A DNA stretch of 64,000 nt, taken from NCBI GenBank assembly GCA_963772965.1, contig CAVYZU010000005.1, positions 372,001 to 436,000 on the forward strand, given 5' to 3'. The notes below the pieces were generated by a model that had not been told where the DNA came from, did no database searches, and was given only the letters and a program-made list of their open reading frames with translations. Numbering within the stretch: the first letter of the stretch is position 1; each line of letters begins with the position of its first letter. Shown piece by piece: positions 28,348 to 36,590 of the stretch. Origin of the DNA: AP-15 sp963772965 (GTDB lineage Bacteria; Pseudomonadota; Alphaproteobacteria; ATCC43930; CGMCC-115725). Both the position numbers and the translations under genes were made by a program.

Positions 28348-28560
28348 TCAGCCGGCCCCGAACGGTTTCAGGCCAAGTTCGGCGAGGCGTTCCTTGCAGG
28401 TGGCCTCATCGGCGATGTAGCGCTCAAGTGCGTACTCGGCGACGCCGCAGATCGAGGCGAGCTGATAGACCGCCAGCCGGATCGCCGGATCCCGGCAGAG
28501 GCTCTTGGTATTGCCGCTTTCACGCTCGCGGATCTCGCGACAAGCGTCGACGACCTGCAA
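28348..28560 (-). CDS. Hypothetical small helical protein
   Basis: 70 residues in a frame that starts at TTG 28560, with GGAG seven bases upstream. Predicted all-helical: EIRERES, then PAIRLAVYQLASICGVAEYA and DEATCKERLAELGLKPFG. No family recognised. It lies just upstream of the 27948-28277 gene on the same strand, so the two may form one transcript. Confidence 0.5.
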   Translation of the reverse strand: MQVVDACREIRERESGNTKSLCRDPAIRLAVYQLASICGVAEYALERYIADEATCKERLAELGLKPFGAG

Positions 28561-28698
28561 GACAATGCTCCTGGGGTTGCCGGCACCGGGATGCGGCTTT
28601 TACTGGAACGCGGAGGAAACGTCCTCCGGATGACTGTGCGTTATAAGGGAACGATTTTGGCTAGTTCAAGGATATGCACACGCATATTTTGACGATGA

Positions 28699-29109
28699 TT
28701 AAACTATATTGGACAAACGGCCTTGCAGGTAGAGGAGCAGAGTATCCACATCACACTTCTTCCCTTTTGAGAGATTACATTGGGCATGAAGAATTTGGAT
28801 ATTGCCGAGTTCGTTCCCACCTCCTAAGGACCACGGGACGACATGATCTACGTGGTGAGCACGCTCATTTAAAGACGGCAGCTCATTGCCACAGTGCGGG
28901 CACTTCCAGGCCTGGCGCTGGGCGATATATCGGACAACCTCCGCTGGCCATAATGAATGTCGTCCGATTGGATCAAGTTGGCGAACAAGAGTTATGAGGT
29001 CGTTTAATAATGTCGCATTCTCAATAGTGATTGCCCGATGTTGGTGTGTCAACTTAACGTCGATTAGAGCTAATCGCTGTGATCGCGGCGCAGTAGACTT
29101 ATCCGTCAT
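28699..29109 (-). CDS. HNH endonuclease
   Basis: 136 residues. The zinc-stabilised HNH motif is complete: WKCPHCGNELP, then HHVDHVVPWSLGGGNELGNI with the catalytic His, and ILHAQCNLSKGKK. An N-terminal helical part of about 60 residues precedes it. Such stand-alone HNH proteins act in restriction or mobile-element biology. The start overlaps the stop of the coiled-coil gene at 29099, so the two are coupled. Their AT-richer composition compared with the chromosome to the left suggests acquisition. Confidence 0.85.
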   Translation of the reverse strand: MTDKSTAPRSQRLALIDVKLTHQHRAITIENATLLNDLITLVRQLDPIGRHSLWPAEVVRYIAQRQAWKCPHCGNELPSLNERAHHVDHVVPWSLGGGNELGNIQILHAQCNLSKGKKCDVDTLLLYLQGRLSNIV

Positions 29110-29683
29110 TGGCCACCCGCTGGCTTATGACGTTGCCAATACGTGTCCGCTTCGATCGCGCAGCGGTGAGGAGCCGACGGATCTCCGAACGTCGAGCCAT
29201 GTCGAATTGCGCCTCGATCGCCTTTTCGAGAAGATCGATGTAGGTGTCCAGATCACGATGCAACAAAGCGAGCGCCTGGGCAGTTTGACTCTTCGCCTCG
29301 CGACCGCGCGCCGTAAGTTCACTGAGCTTCTTCTCGAAAGCCGAGGCGAATTGATCGACAGCCCTCTCCACATTTAGCAGTCGCAGTTCAAAATCCCGTA
29401 ACTGGCTCTGCGTCTCGGCGAGCAAGGCTCCGCAGTCCTTGATCTCTATGGCCCGATCGCCCTTTCTGAGGCCGAGTACGCGGCCAGTCTCGTCAAACAA
29501 GCTCATCGCATCAATCGTCCACAGCTCGGTCGTCCGGCGCGCCCATATGACCGCCGAGCGCGCATCATCCCACAACCAGGCGTTTTGTTCAATATATCGA
29601 GGTGCACATTTTGAACATGTAACTTCGCTTCTCGCATGGATTTGCGAGATGTGTTCGCCGCCAACTTGCGCCGTCGGCGCCAC
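29099..29683 (-). CDS. Hypothetical coiled-coil protein, HNH partner
   Basis: 194-residue frame. Residues about 85-170 are heptad-like (LLAETQSQLRDFELRLLNVE and following), with a C-terminal basic stretch (RRSEIRRLLTAARSKRTRIG). The N-terminal 60 residues contain CSKC and several Trp. The upstream end overlaps the divergent XRE gene start by 48 bases, so the true start is probably further in (e.g. MSLFDETGRVLGL, near 29509). No family recognised. Coupling to the HNH gene suggests a two-gene unit. Confidence 0.55.
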   Translation of the reverse strand: MAPTAQVGGEHISQIHARSEVTCSKCAPRYIEQNAWLWDDARSAVIWARRTTELWTIDAMSLFDETGRVLGLRKGDRAIEIKDCGALLAETQSQLRDFELRLLNVERAVDQFASAFEKKLSELTARGREAKSQTAQALALLHRDLDTYIDLLEKAIEAQFDMARRSEIRRLLTAARSKRTRIGNVISQRVANDG

Positions 29684-29866
29684 GAGAAGGGGCTCTCGCA
29701 GGATGACCTCGCCTATGAGGCCGAAGTAAGCCGGAGTTATTTGAGCCAGCTGGAGAAGGGAGCCGTCTACGCCAGCCTTAAGATCATCGGAAAGTTGGCC
29801 GAGGCCCTCGGGGTTGAGCCGGCCGAACTGCTCAGGCGCGGGGAACGGAGAAGCGGTGAGCCGTAG
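29636..29866 (+). CDS. XRE-family HTH regulator
   Basis: 76 residues, essentially a single Cro/C1-type helix-turn-helix: NLRRRRHEKGLSQDDLAYEA, then VSRSYLSQLEKG and IGKLAEALGVEPAELL. The size and divergent position are those of restriction-modification controller proteins and phage-like repressors. It is likely to regulate itself and the divergent coiled-coil/HNH pair. Confidence 0.85.
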   Translation: MDLRDVFAANLRRRRHEKGLSQDDLAYEAEVSRSYLSQLEKGAVYASLKIIGKLAEALGVEPAELLRRGERRSGEP

Positions 29867-30291
29867 AGGCCCTGATCGCCGGACGCCTCCGGAATTGTTG
29901 GCATCTGAGCTAACGATAAGCTCTCGGCACTGCAGTTCTACTTGCGGCGTGAGTTTCGGCTAGTCCAAATCCGGCTCGGAGCCGTCGACGACGCGCGCGG
30001 GCTAAAACCGTCAATTCCAAGGGTCGGTGAATACGGGATATCCATGCGGGATGAACTGGACCTTTGCCGCGTTCTCAGTGCCCGAATGGCGGAAAGAAAC
30101 CTTTTTTGCCGCCATGGCCCAATGATTTAAGCTGGACTCCAACGTCGGACTTCATCACTGGCCCCCCGGACCAGACTGTTTCTGCATACTCGATCCTCAG
30201 GTGAACAATCGCCAAATAGCGGCAGTGGATTGTACTTTGCTCTTGCCATGCCGATTATGCTGCACGTGAAACGACGCCAGGAGACTGCCAG
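29867..30291. other. Intergenic, no supported gene
   Basis: About 425 bases of moderate GC. Short frames on both strands have no domain. It probably contains the promoter of the 30292 gene, which has a GCCAGGAGAC ribosome site at its right end. Confidence 0.4.
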
Positions 30292-30740
30292 ATGGACGAT
30301 ATGAAGTTTGCCGAGATCATGCAGCGGGAGCGGGAGCGTCTCGGGCGCGAACGCGAAGAGATCCTCAAACAGCAACAGGATCTGGAAAACGAGATCAACG
30401 AGATCAATCGCGAGCTCGCGGCGGTCGATGCCTATCAGGCGGTTAAAACCGGCAAAGCGGCTACACGCACTCGACAGCCCCGTGCGGCGGGAAGAAGCGG
30501 AGCATCGATCACGCATTCTCTGCCGTGCCCCGCCCTCTCCCAGAGCCAGGAACCAGGCGGGACACCCTGGTACAAATTATCGGGGAGCAACCGAACGGTC
30601 TCAGCCGCGGCGAAATCTTTGAGCGGATGGGTATCAAAGGGAATAAATCTACCGAGAAGTCGGTGTCGAATGCCCTCACGGCGCTGACCAAGAGCAACCG
30701 GGTCGCTCGCAGAGGGGGAAAATACGTCATCGGCGAGTGA
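30292..30740 (+). pseudogene. Coiled-coil plus winged-helix-like protein, frameshifted
   Basis: The first frame gives a coiled-coil start (MDDMKFAEIMQRERERLGRE, then QQQDLENEINEINRELAAVD) and a basic linker. From about 30520 the sense runs in another frame as GTRRDTLVQIIGEQPNGLSR, EIFERMGIKGNKSTEKSVSN and ALTALTKSNRVARRGGKYVI to the TGA at 30738-30740. The second part resembles a small winged-helix module. Both halves together are a pattern I recognise from rhizobial hypothetical proteins of about 145 residues. One indel near 30510-30525 breaks it. Confidence 0.65.
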
Positions 30741-30959
30741 CGTGTCACCAATTCCACGAGCATATTCCCTCAGCCCAATCGAATTAGATATCCTCGGCGC
30801 AGAGCAACACAAAGCCGTTGGGATCCAGCTGTCCAGCATTTACCTGCTGAGCAGCGCGAAGTTCTATTAGCTGCCGGTGTGCCTCAAACCCAAGTTCCGC
30901 AGTTTGATTTTGAACAGCATGGTAACTCAATGGGTTGCAAGCCATTTTAAGTTTTAGGC

Positions 30960-32700
30960 ACCACGGTTTTGGGTTCAGGCGGCGGGCGGCATCTCCTGGA
31001 AGACCGGCGGAAGGGTGAGGCCGATAGCGCGGCAGATCGGGTCGATGGTCGGGCCTGGCGCGGTGCGCAGGCGCGCCCGGCGACCATCCTGTTCGACATC
31101 GATTTCGCTGAGGTCGACAAGATCGTCGACGATGCGCTGCCATTCGAGCCGGCTGCGACGGGCGGCGAGCCGGTCGAAAAGCTCCTTGCGCAGGACAAGG
31201 GCGAGGAAGGTGCAGAAGACGTGGCCGCGGATGCCGGCGTCGGTTTTGTGGAAGATCGGGCGGGTGGCGAGCAGCGCCTTTGCGGTTTTGAAGGCGTCCT
31301 CCACGGCCAGCAGATTGCGGTAGCGCAACACGATCTGGAGCGCGGCGATCTTGGTGTTGGTGCGCAGCACGAAGAGACCGTCGAACCGGGTATCGGCCTC
31401 GATCTTGGCGCGGTCGATGACAAAGCCGCCGCCCGCGGGCGTCTTCAGGAAGCGACGAAAACCCTTGTTGGCGACGAGCGCCTTGTCGCCCTGGGCGAGC
31501 TTGCGCTCGAGACCGGCGACGATTTCGGCGCGCGCCGCGGCGTCCTTTTTGGCTTCCTCCTCGTTGCGGCAGATGATGTAGCGCCGCCCGGCGATCGTCG
31601 TCTCCCGGATCGCCAGTTCGGTCTCGCCTTTCTGGCGGGGAATGACGAGCGGCACGGCGAGGCCATCATCCTCGATGACCCCGGTGCGCACCTCGCGGCT
31701 GGTGCGTTCGCGCACGCCGAGGATGTACTGGATCTTCTCGGCTTCGAGGGCGGCGATGGTATCGGCACTGATCATGCCGCGATCGGCAACGATGCAAGCA
31801 TCGAGGATCCCAAAGCGCTCGCGCAGCCGTTTGACTACTGGCAACAACAGCGTCACGTCGGCCGTGTTGCCGGGCATCACAAAGGACGCGATCGGCCGGT
31901 CGGCGTCGTCAAGCACGATGCCGAGCACGACCTGCTTCAGGTGACCGCGATAGTCTTTGGAGTGGCCGTACTGGCCTAGGCTCTCGCCGCCGGCCCCCTC
32001 GAACCATAAACTGGTGGTGTCGAAAAACGCGATCGAAACGGCGCCGAACAGCGGCTGGCGGTGGTGATAGAGTGCCTCCTCGATGGCCTCGGCGGTGCTG
32101 CGGCCGGCCGCGTCGACTTCGCCAAGCCAGGCCATCGCCTTATAGGCGTGGTCGAGATCGAGCCCATCGGTGCCCGGCACACGTACCCGGCTCAGCCAGT
32201 CGCTGGCATGGCGGTCGGAGCCCGAGATCATCAGCCGGTGCAGCACCGTGAGATAGACGGCGCGCTCGACATCAAAGGAAAAGCGCCGGTCGGAGACGAG
32301 GCTCTTGAGCACGTCGCGGCATCCTGTTTCCGCCCACAGCCAGCCGAACACCAGATCAGGTCCGATGCTGAGGCGGTGCAGCTCCGGCAATTCGCCGCGA
32401 TAAAAACTCGACAACACGATCGAGCGGCGCGAATGGCGCGCCGCCGAGGCGATCAGCCCATCGATCAGCCCCGAGGCCTCAACTTCATCGCGCCGGCCGA
32501 GCGCCTTGATGACGCGCTGCACGTGGCGGCCGCCCTCGCGCGCGTTCTCGACGAGGTAGAGGTATTCGTAGGCTCCAATCTTCTTGACGCGGACAAATAT
32601 GGCGCGGCACCTTTGTTCTCCGGTACCAGCACCACGATTCTCTGGGCCGCCGCAAGCAAATTCCTCAATATCTATTGCAATCGTCTGGCCGATTTAGCAC
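30960..32700 (-). mobile_element. IS1634-family insertion sequence (ends approximate)
   Basis: The transposase gene fills most of the element. I could not find convincing terminal inverted repeats or a target duplication by eye. The limits given are the edges of recognisable element-like sequence. Confidence 0.5.
30975..32522 (-). CDS. IS1634-family transposase
   Basis: 515 residues from GTG 32522. DDE transposase of the IS1634/IS4-like group with VSIAFFDTTSLWFEG (first Asp), ILDACIVADRGMISADTI (second Asp) and the late RNLLAVEDAFKTAKALL (Glu region). The usual N-terminus FVRVKKIGAYEYLYLVENAR is present upstream in the same frame back to 32600, but the codon where family members have ATG reads ATA. 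The natural start is therefore lost or mutated and a shorter product from GTG is possible. Confidence 0.85.
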   Translation of the reverse strand: MQRVIKALGRRDEVEASGLIDGLIASAARHSRRSIVLSSFYRGELPELHRLSIGPDLVFGWLWAETGCRDVLKSLVSDRRFSFDVERAVYLTVLHRLMISGSDRHASDWLSRVRVPGTDGLDLDHAYKAMAWLGEVDAAGRSTAEAIEEALYHHRQPLFGAVSIAFFDTTSLWFEGAGGESLGQYGHSKDYRGHLKQVVLGIVLDDADRPIASFVMPGNTADVTLLLPVVKRLRERFGILDACIVADRGMISADTIAALEAEKIQYILGVRERTSREVRTGVIEDDGLAVPLVIPRQKGETELAIRETTIAGRRYIICRNEEEAKKDAAARAEIVAGLERKLAQGDKALVANKGFRRFLKTPAGGGFVIDRAKIEADTRFDGLFVLRTNTKIAALQIVLRYRNLLAVEDAFKTAKALLATRPIFHKTDAGIRGHVFCTFLALVLRKELFDRLAARRSRLEWQRIVDDLVDLSEIDVEQDGRRARLRTAPGPTIDPICRAIGLTLPPVFQEMPPAA

Positions 32701-33330
32701 CACACCTTGGCGTGCCCGGTCGTATCCCTAGCGTTTCCGCGGCTTCCAGCGAGCGATTTACTCCAAACTGAGGAAGTTGGGTCAAAGATCTGGGTAAGCG
32801 CGGGCTTGGAGAGGTCACCCGATTGGACCGCATTCTCCAGCACATTGATCGCAATAAAGCACAAGACACTCTCACACCCTCGCTTGTGTAAAAAGAAGGA
32901 AAATGTCTCGGCTGCTGAATCCCACGATGGCGGACCCGGGTCATATACCATCCCGCTTCCTCAATCGTCATTTTAAACACCTCCCGAATTTTTAACATCC
33001 GGAGGTATTTGATGGTGCCCGCACTTTGTGATCCAAGCTATGGCAAGGACGAATGAGCGCACACCATTTGCAGTGACGCGAATACCAAAGCCGGGTAGGT
33101 CGGCATCGTAGGTAATGACGGCGCCAGCTGCAGGGGTAGGTACAGACCTGATCGACCTGTCGGTCAGGTGGGTGTAGCACGCCTTGGCATTACCGAAACC
33201 GGGAATATGTCCGATGCATGTCCGACAGAATACCGGATATCAGTGTCCGCGATCGACCGAGATCGACGGCAATATGGATGAAAGTTCGTTAAAAAGTGTT
33301 TAACTAACATGGGTTAATGATGGATTAGTA
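32701..33330. other. Intergenic left of the tRNA attachment site
   Basis: About 630 bases, lower GC than the surroundings. Frames on the minus strand (e.g. LKIREVFKMTIEEAGWY near 32960) look like remnants without a recognisable family. Confidence 0.4.
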
Positions 33331-33411
33331 TGCGGGGTAAACGGTTAGCAGTGTCTCTCCTGCAGGCTCATAACCTGAAGGTCGGAGGTTCAAATCCTCC
33401 CCCCGCAACCA
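33331..33411 (+). tRNA. tRNA-Met-like (anticodon CAT), putative att site
   Basis: 81 bases including CCA. The acceptor stem TGCGGGG / CCCCGCA is perfect, the T arm GGAGG-TTCAAAT-CCTCC is perfect, and the anticodon loop CTCATAA (anticodon CAT at 33369-33371) resembles initiator tRNA. The first anticodon-stem pair is a mismatch, and the D arm (33338-33360) does not fold into a normal four-pair stem, so function is uncertain. The 3' half, from the anticodon onward, is also the coding end of the serine recombinase on the opposite strand. That is the usual sign of a tRNA attachment site. Confidence 0.6.
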
Positions 33412-35032
33412 ATTTCATATACCCAATCTCAAGGCCGCTCTCATTGAGCGGCCTTTTGGCTTTTGTGGCCAGCGACAGGATGCCGGCCAGATGGCCGTGC
33501 AGGTCGATCGACAGGCTCGTATGGCCCTCATCGTCCGTCCCCGGCACCAGCACGATCTTATCGACCAGCTTGCGGATGAGGTCCGCCGCCTGCACCTGCG
33601 CCAGTTCGTCGCCCAGCGCCTCGCGCAGCGCGCCGATCTGGTCGCGGTAGTAGTTCGCCATGTTCGGATGAATGAGGACGGGATTATCCGTCGCGTCCTT
33701 GATCCGCGCTTCGGTCTCCGCTTTGCGGTTCTCAAGGTCCGTCATCTTGTCCTTGACGCGGCTCGCCGGCACGCCGTCCATCAGCGCCTGCACCAGCCGG
33801 TCGAGTTCGCGCTCGATCTTCACGAGCGCGGTCCGGTCAACCTTGTGCTTCGCGTTGCCCTCGCTACGCAGCCGGTTCGTGTGGCGCGTGTACTCCTTGC
33901 AGAATTCATCGCACAGCGCCGGGTCCATGAGGCGGCTCTGCAAGCCCTTCCAGCACAGTCGGCTTCGAGCGCATCGCGGCGGATGGTATGGCGGTTGTCG
34001 CAGGTGCCCTTGTTGCGGGCGTTCGCGCAGCCGATCCGCTCGGCATTGAGGACGACGAAACCCGCCGCCGCAGCAGCCGCAGCGCATCAGGCCGGAGAAC
34101 AGATAATGCGGGCGGCGCCGGTCCCAATAGCCCGGTGACTTCTTTCCCGTGCGGGTGCTGCGCAGCGATTTCTGCCGCGCCTTGACCGCCTGCCACAGAT
34201 CATCGGCGATGATCCGCAGGTCCGGCACGTCCTGCGTGATCCATTCGGACTCCGGGTTGGGGCGCGAGACGCGCTTTCCGGTTTCCGGGTCCTTGATGTA
34301 GCGCAGCCGGTTCCAGACCAGCTTGCCGACATAAAGCTCGTTGTTGAGGATGCCGGTGCCGCGATCCGGGTTGCCGTGAATCGTGCTCGGTCCCCAATCC
34401 GTGCCGGAGGGGCCGGGCACCGCTTCCTTGTTCAGTTGCTTGGCAATCGCCTGCGGCGCCTTGCCCGCCGCATAGTCGTTGAATATGCGCCGGACGATCC
34501 CGGCCTGCGCGGCATTGATCTTGCGCTCGCCGCGCACCGGCAGGCCCTCATCATCGAGCCGCCGCACCACGTCATACCCGAATGAATTCCCGCCGCCCGA
34601 CTTGCCCGCCTCGACGCGCCCGCGCAGGCCGCGCCGCGTCTTGTCGGCGAGGTCTTTCAGGAACAGCGCGCCCATCGTGCCTTTCAGGCCGATATGCAGC
34701 TCGTTCACGTCGCCTTCGGAGAGCGTGACGATCCGCACGCCGGCAAAGCGCGTGCGCTTGTAGATATGGGCGATATCCTCTTGGTCGCGCGACAGCCGGT
34801 CGATGGCTTCGGAAACGATGACCTCGAACTTGCCGGCCTGCGCGTCCTGCAAAAGCATCTGCATGCCGGGGCGGATCAGGCTGGCGCCGGAGATCGCGTG
34901 ATCGGTGTAGCAGTTGACGACGCGCCAGCCCTCGCGCTTCGCGCGCTCCTTGCACAGGCGGATTTGATCCTCGATCGAGGCGTCGCGTTGCAGGTCGGAG
35001 GAATAGCGGGCGTAGATGGCGGCGGCCGTCAT
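33368..35032 (-). CDS. Large serine recombinase (site-specific integrase)
   Basis: 554 residues. An N-terminal resolvase domain with catalytic Ser 11 (IYARYSSDLQ) and SEAIDRLSRDQEDIAHIYKR is followed by a recombinase domain (ADKTRRGLRGRVEAGKSGGG). A zinc-ribbon region (MRCGCCGGGF) and a coiled-coil tail come next. The last residues VAGGGFEPPTFRL are the reverse complement of the tRNA 3' half. Residues about 325-360 are read out of frame: the expected ribbon (VVLNAERIGCANARNKGTCD, RHTIRRDALEA) appears in another frame between about 34060 and 33950, so two compensating indels are present. Two small genes lie upstream in the same operon. Confidence 0.88.
   Translation of the reverse strand: MTAAAIYARYSSDLQRDASIEDQIRLCKERAKREGWRVVNCYTDHAISGASLIRPGMQMLLQDAQAGKFEVIVSEAIDRLSRDQEDIAHIYKRTRFAGVRIVTLSEGDVNELHIGLKGTMGALFLKDLADKTRRGLRGRVEAGKSGGGNSFGYDVVRRLDDEGLPVRGERKINAAQAGIVRRIFNDYAAGKAPQAIAKQLNKEAVPGPSGTDWGPSTIHGNPDRGTGILNNELYVGKLVWNRLRYIKDPETGKRVSRPNPESEWITQDVPDLRIIADDLWQAVKARQKSLRSTRTGKKSPGYWDRRRPHYLFSGLMRCGCCGGGFRRPQCRADRLRERPQQGHLRQPPYHPPRCARSRLCWKGLQSRLMDPALCDEFCKEYTRHTNRLRSEGNAKHKVDRTALVKIERELDRLVQALMDGVPASRVKDKMTDLENRKAETEARIKDATDNPVLIHPNMANYYRDQIGALREALGDELAQVQAADLIRKLVDKIVLVPGTDDEGHTSLSIDLHGHLAGILSLATKAKRPLNESGLEIGYMKLVAGGGFEPPTFRL
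33431..33465 (+). terminator. Intrinsic terminator downstream of the tRNA, inside the recombinase gene
   Basis: AAGGCCGCTC - TCATT - GAGCGGCCTT followed by TTGGCTTTT. The stem is ten perfect pairs. On the plus strand it would end the tRNA transcript. The same bases encode the recombinase residues KAKRPLNESGLE on the other strand. Confidence 0.6.
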
Positions 35033-35047
35033 GACGAAGGTCTCTCC

Positions 35048-35224
35048 TTATTCGCCCTGCCGCGTGTTGGCCTTTCCGTCGGAATCCTTGCGGCAGAGTC
35101 GAATATAATCTCTCTCGGCGGCGACGCGGGCAAGCAGCTTTACCAGCTCGACGAGCAACGGATCGGGCGCGGCAGCGTTATCCCGCGCCTTTTTTGTCTG
35201 CCGATTTTGTTGGCCCTTGCTCAT
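35048..35224 (-). CDS. Small recombinase-associated protein
   Basis: 58 residues from MSKGQQNRQTKKARDNAAAP. Basic N-terminus, then a helical stretch (PLLVELVKLLARVAAERDYI) and a short charged tail. No family name known to me, but small proteins of this shape typically sit directly upstream of serine recombinases. The stop lies 15 bases before the recombinase start, so they share a transcript. Confidence 0.55.
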   Translation of the reverse strand: MSKGQQNRQTKKARDNAAAPDPLLVELVKLLARVAAERDYIRLCRKDSDGKANTRQGE

Positions 35225-35320
35225 GCCACCAATCTGGGGCCATGGGGTGCGAGCTTTCCTCGCGGCATCCTCGCGCAAAACCGGCACCGCCTGGTCGGCG
35301 GTGCCGGCGAGCCGCGGGGT

Positions 35321-35519
35321 TCAGAACCCCGGCGGCCGGGGCCGCGCGCGCCGCTGCGCGAGCACGCGGTGGATGATCTCCAGATTGATCAGCGCGTCGC
35401 GGCGCTCGATCGAGCCCGTCGTGCTGCAATCCAGATCGTACCGAGCCCTGTTAGAGCAGGCCCCGCAGTTGGAGATCGCTGAGGTGTAGAAGTGCTGACG
35501 TAGTGTAGACCGTGGACAT
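35321..35519 (-). pseudogene. Small hypothetical protein upstream of the recombinase, frameshifted
   Basis: The start ATG 35519 follows GAGGAG. The first frame reads MSTVYTTSALLHLSDLQLRG then stops at TAA. Skipping one T (near 35450) continues as NRARYDLDCSTTGSIERRDA and LINLEIIHRVLAQRRARPRP to the TGA at 35321. Joined length is 65 residues. The match of the two halves into one amphipathic protein, with a good ribosome site, makes a real gene likely. Confidence 0.5.
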
Positions 35520-36020
35520 GGATTTTCTCCTCTGTTGTCCTCGCGGCCCCGACCATCAGGGCCGTCATGCGGTCCCAGAGGCAGAATCAGCAGCAGACGG
35601 CCCGCCATGGGCGGCGGGCGCGGAGAAGGACAGGAAGAGGAAGAAAATCGGCCACGCGGCTGCACCGGCAGCGCGACTAAACCGCAGCGGTTGAGAAATG
35701 CGACCTGAGACGACAGGTTCGGGACGAGATGGAGCGCAGCGCCAGCCGGTTTCGGCACGGCGGCAAGACATGCGGCGTCAATCTGGTCATTGCAGCGTGA
35801 GAGAGGCGCGCGCGGATCAGAAGGATGCGCTGCGGGGTGAAGGAGCATCGTGGCGCCTGAACGACACGCCCGTAATCATGGGCGCGAACAGTGCATTAGC
35901 GGCACTGAATAGCGACTCGCATCACAGTTGCCCTTAATTATTCTTAAAATTTGAAGTTGTATTATGGAATTATAAACACGCGATACGGGGAATATTTGAA
36001 TTAATAGGGGCAAATAAATT
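35520..36020. other. Intergenic between recombinase and integrase modules
   Basis: About 500 bases. The left part contains the promoter of the recombinase operon. The right 100 bases are AT-rich (ATTATTCTTAAAATTTG near 35938) and likely hold the promoter of the rightward 36021 gene. No supported gene. Confidence 0.45.
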
Positions 36021-36288
36021 ATGGGGAAGACTGATCCGGTTCTCGAAATCGACTACAAGAATCTGGGCACGATCAAGCTCGACGAGCTTCAAGCAGGCGA
36101 TCTGGGAAGACATTCAAATGCTGCGGGAAGAGTTCGGCGTCGGATACGTGACCGACGTCAAGCTCATGGTGCGCGCCACCAACGAATATGGCGATCCCTT
36201 GGTGGTGAAACGGCTATCGACCGGCGCGACGGTAAGGCATCTCGACACGCACCACTATCATCCCGCCTGCCTCGATTACAAACTGTAG
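36021..36288 (+). pseudogene. Small hypothetical protein, frameshifted
   Basis: The start MGKTDPVLEIDYKNLGTIKL is in frame 3. After about 25 residues the sense continues one frame over as KQAIWEDIQMLREEFGVGYV, TDVKLMVRATNEYGDPLVVK and a His-rich tail (VRHLDTHHYHPACLDYKL) to the TAG at 36286-36288. The extra base is in GCTTCAAGC near 36090. About 88 residues when joined. Function unknown. It precedes the excisionase-like gene. Confidence 0.55.
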
Positions 36289-36299
36289 GAGGGATGAGC

Positions 36300-36536
36300 A
36301 TGAAACAGCCTTGCTACATCGGCCTTGAAGAAGCCCGTCAGGTGCTCGCCGAGATGGGTGTCAAAGTTACTCTGCGCCAAATGCAGCGCGCCGCAGCACA
36401 AGACGCACATGGACGTCGCAAGCTGCCGTTCTTCGTCGATCCGATCGAACACAAACTGAAAATCGAGAAGGACGACCTTGTGAGCGTGTATTTCAAGAAG
36501 CAGGTCGAAGCGCAAAGAAACCTGAGACCAAATTAA
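36300..36536 (+). CDS. Putative excisionase/recombination directionality factor
   Basis: 78 residues from MKQPCYIGLEEARQVLAEMG; AGGAGG lies seven bases upstream of this ATG, which decides against the ATG two codons earlier. A small, basic, helix-turn-helix-like protein (VKVTLRQMQRAAAQ) with a beta-wing (KLPFFVDPIEHKLKIEKDDL). The size and the position directly before a tyrosine integrase are those of Xis proteins. The call rests on context and fold impression, not on a motif. Confidence 0.5.
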   Translation: MKQPCYIGLEEARQVLAEMGVKVTLRQMQRAAAQDAHGRRKLPFFVDPIEHKLKIEKDDLVSVYFKKQVEAQRNLRPN

Positions 36537-36544
36537 ACAAACAG

Positions 36545-36575
36545 CGGGCGAAAACTTGCGTTTTCGCCCGGTTTC
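36545..36575 (+). terminator. Intrinsic terminator between xis-like gene and integrase
   Basis: CGGGCGAAAAC - TTGC - GTTTTCGCCCG, eleven perfect pairs, then GGTTTCATT. It separates the excisionase-like gene from the integrase, which must then have its own promoter or depend on read-through. Confidence 0.65.
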
Positions 36576-36590
36576 ATTGCATTATTCAGT

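Noticed and set aside
31060..32700. Long plus-strand frames over the IS1634 transposase
   Set aside because: Antisense to a clear transposase; Asp/Gly-rich shadow coding.
30951..32716. TTTAG(G)CACCAC at both edges of the IS element as terminal repeats
   Set aside because: The two copies are in direct, not inverted, orientation and short, so they are probably coincidence.
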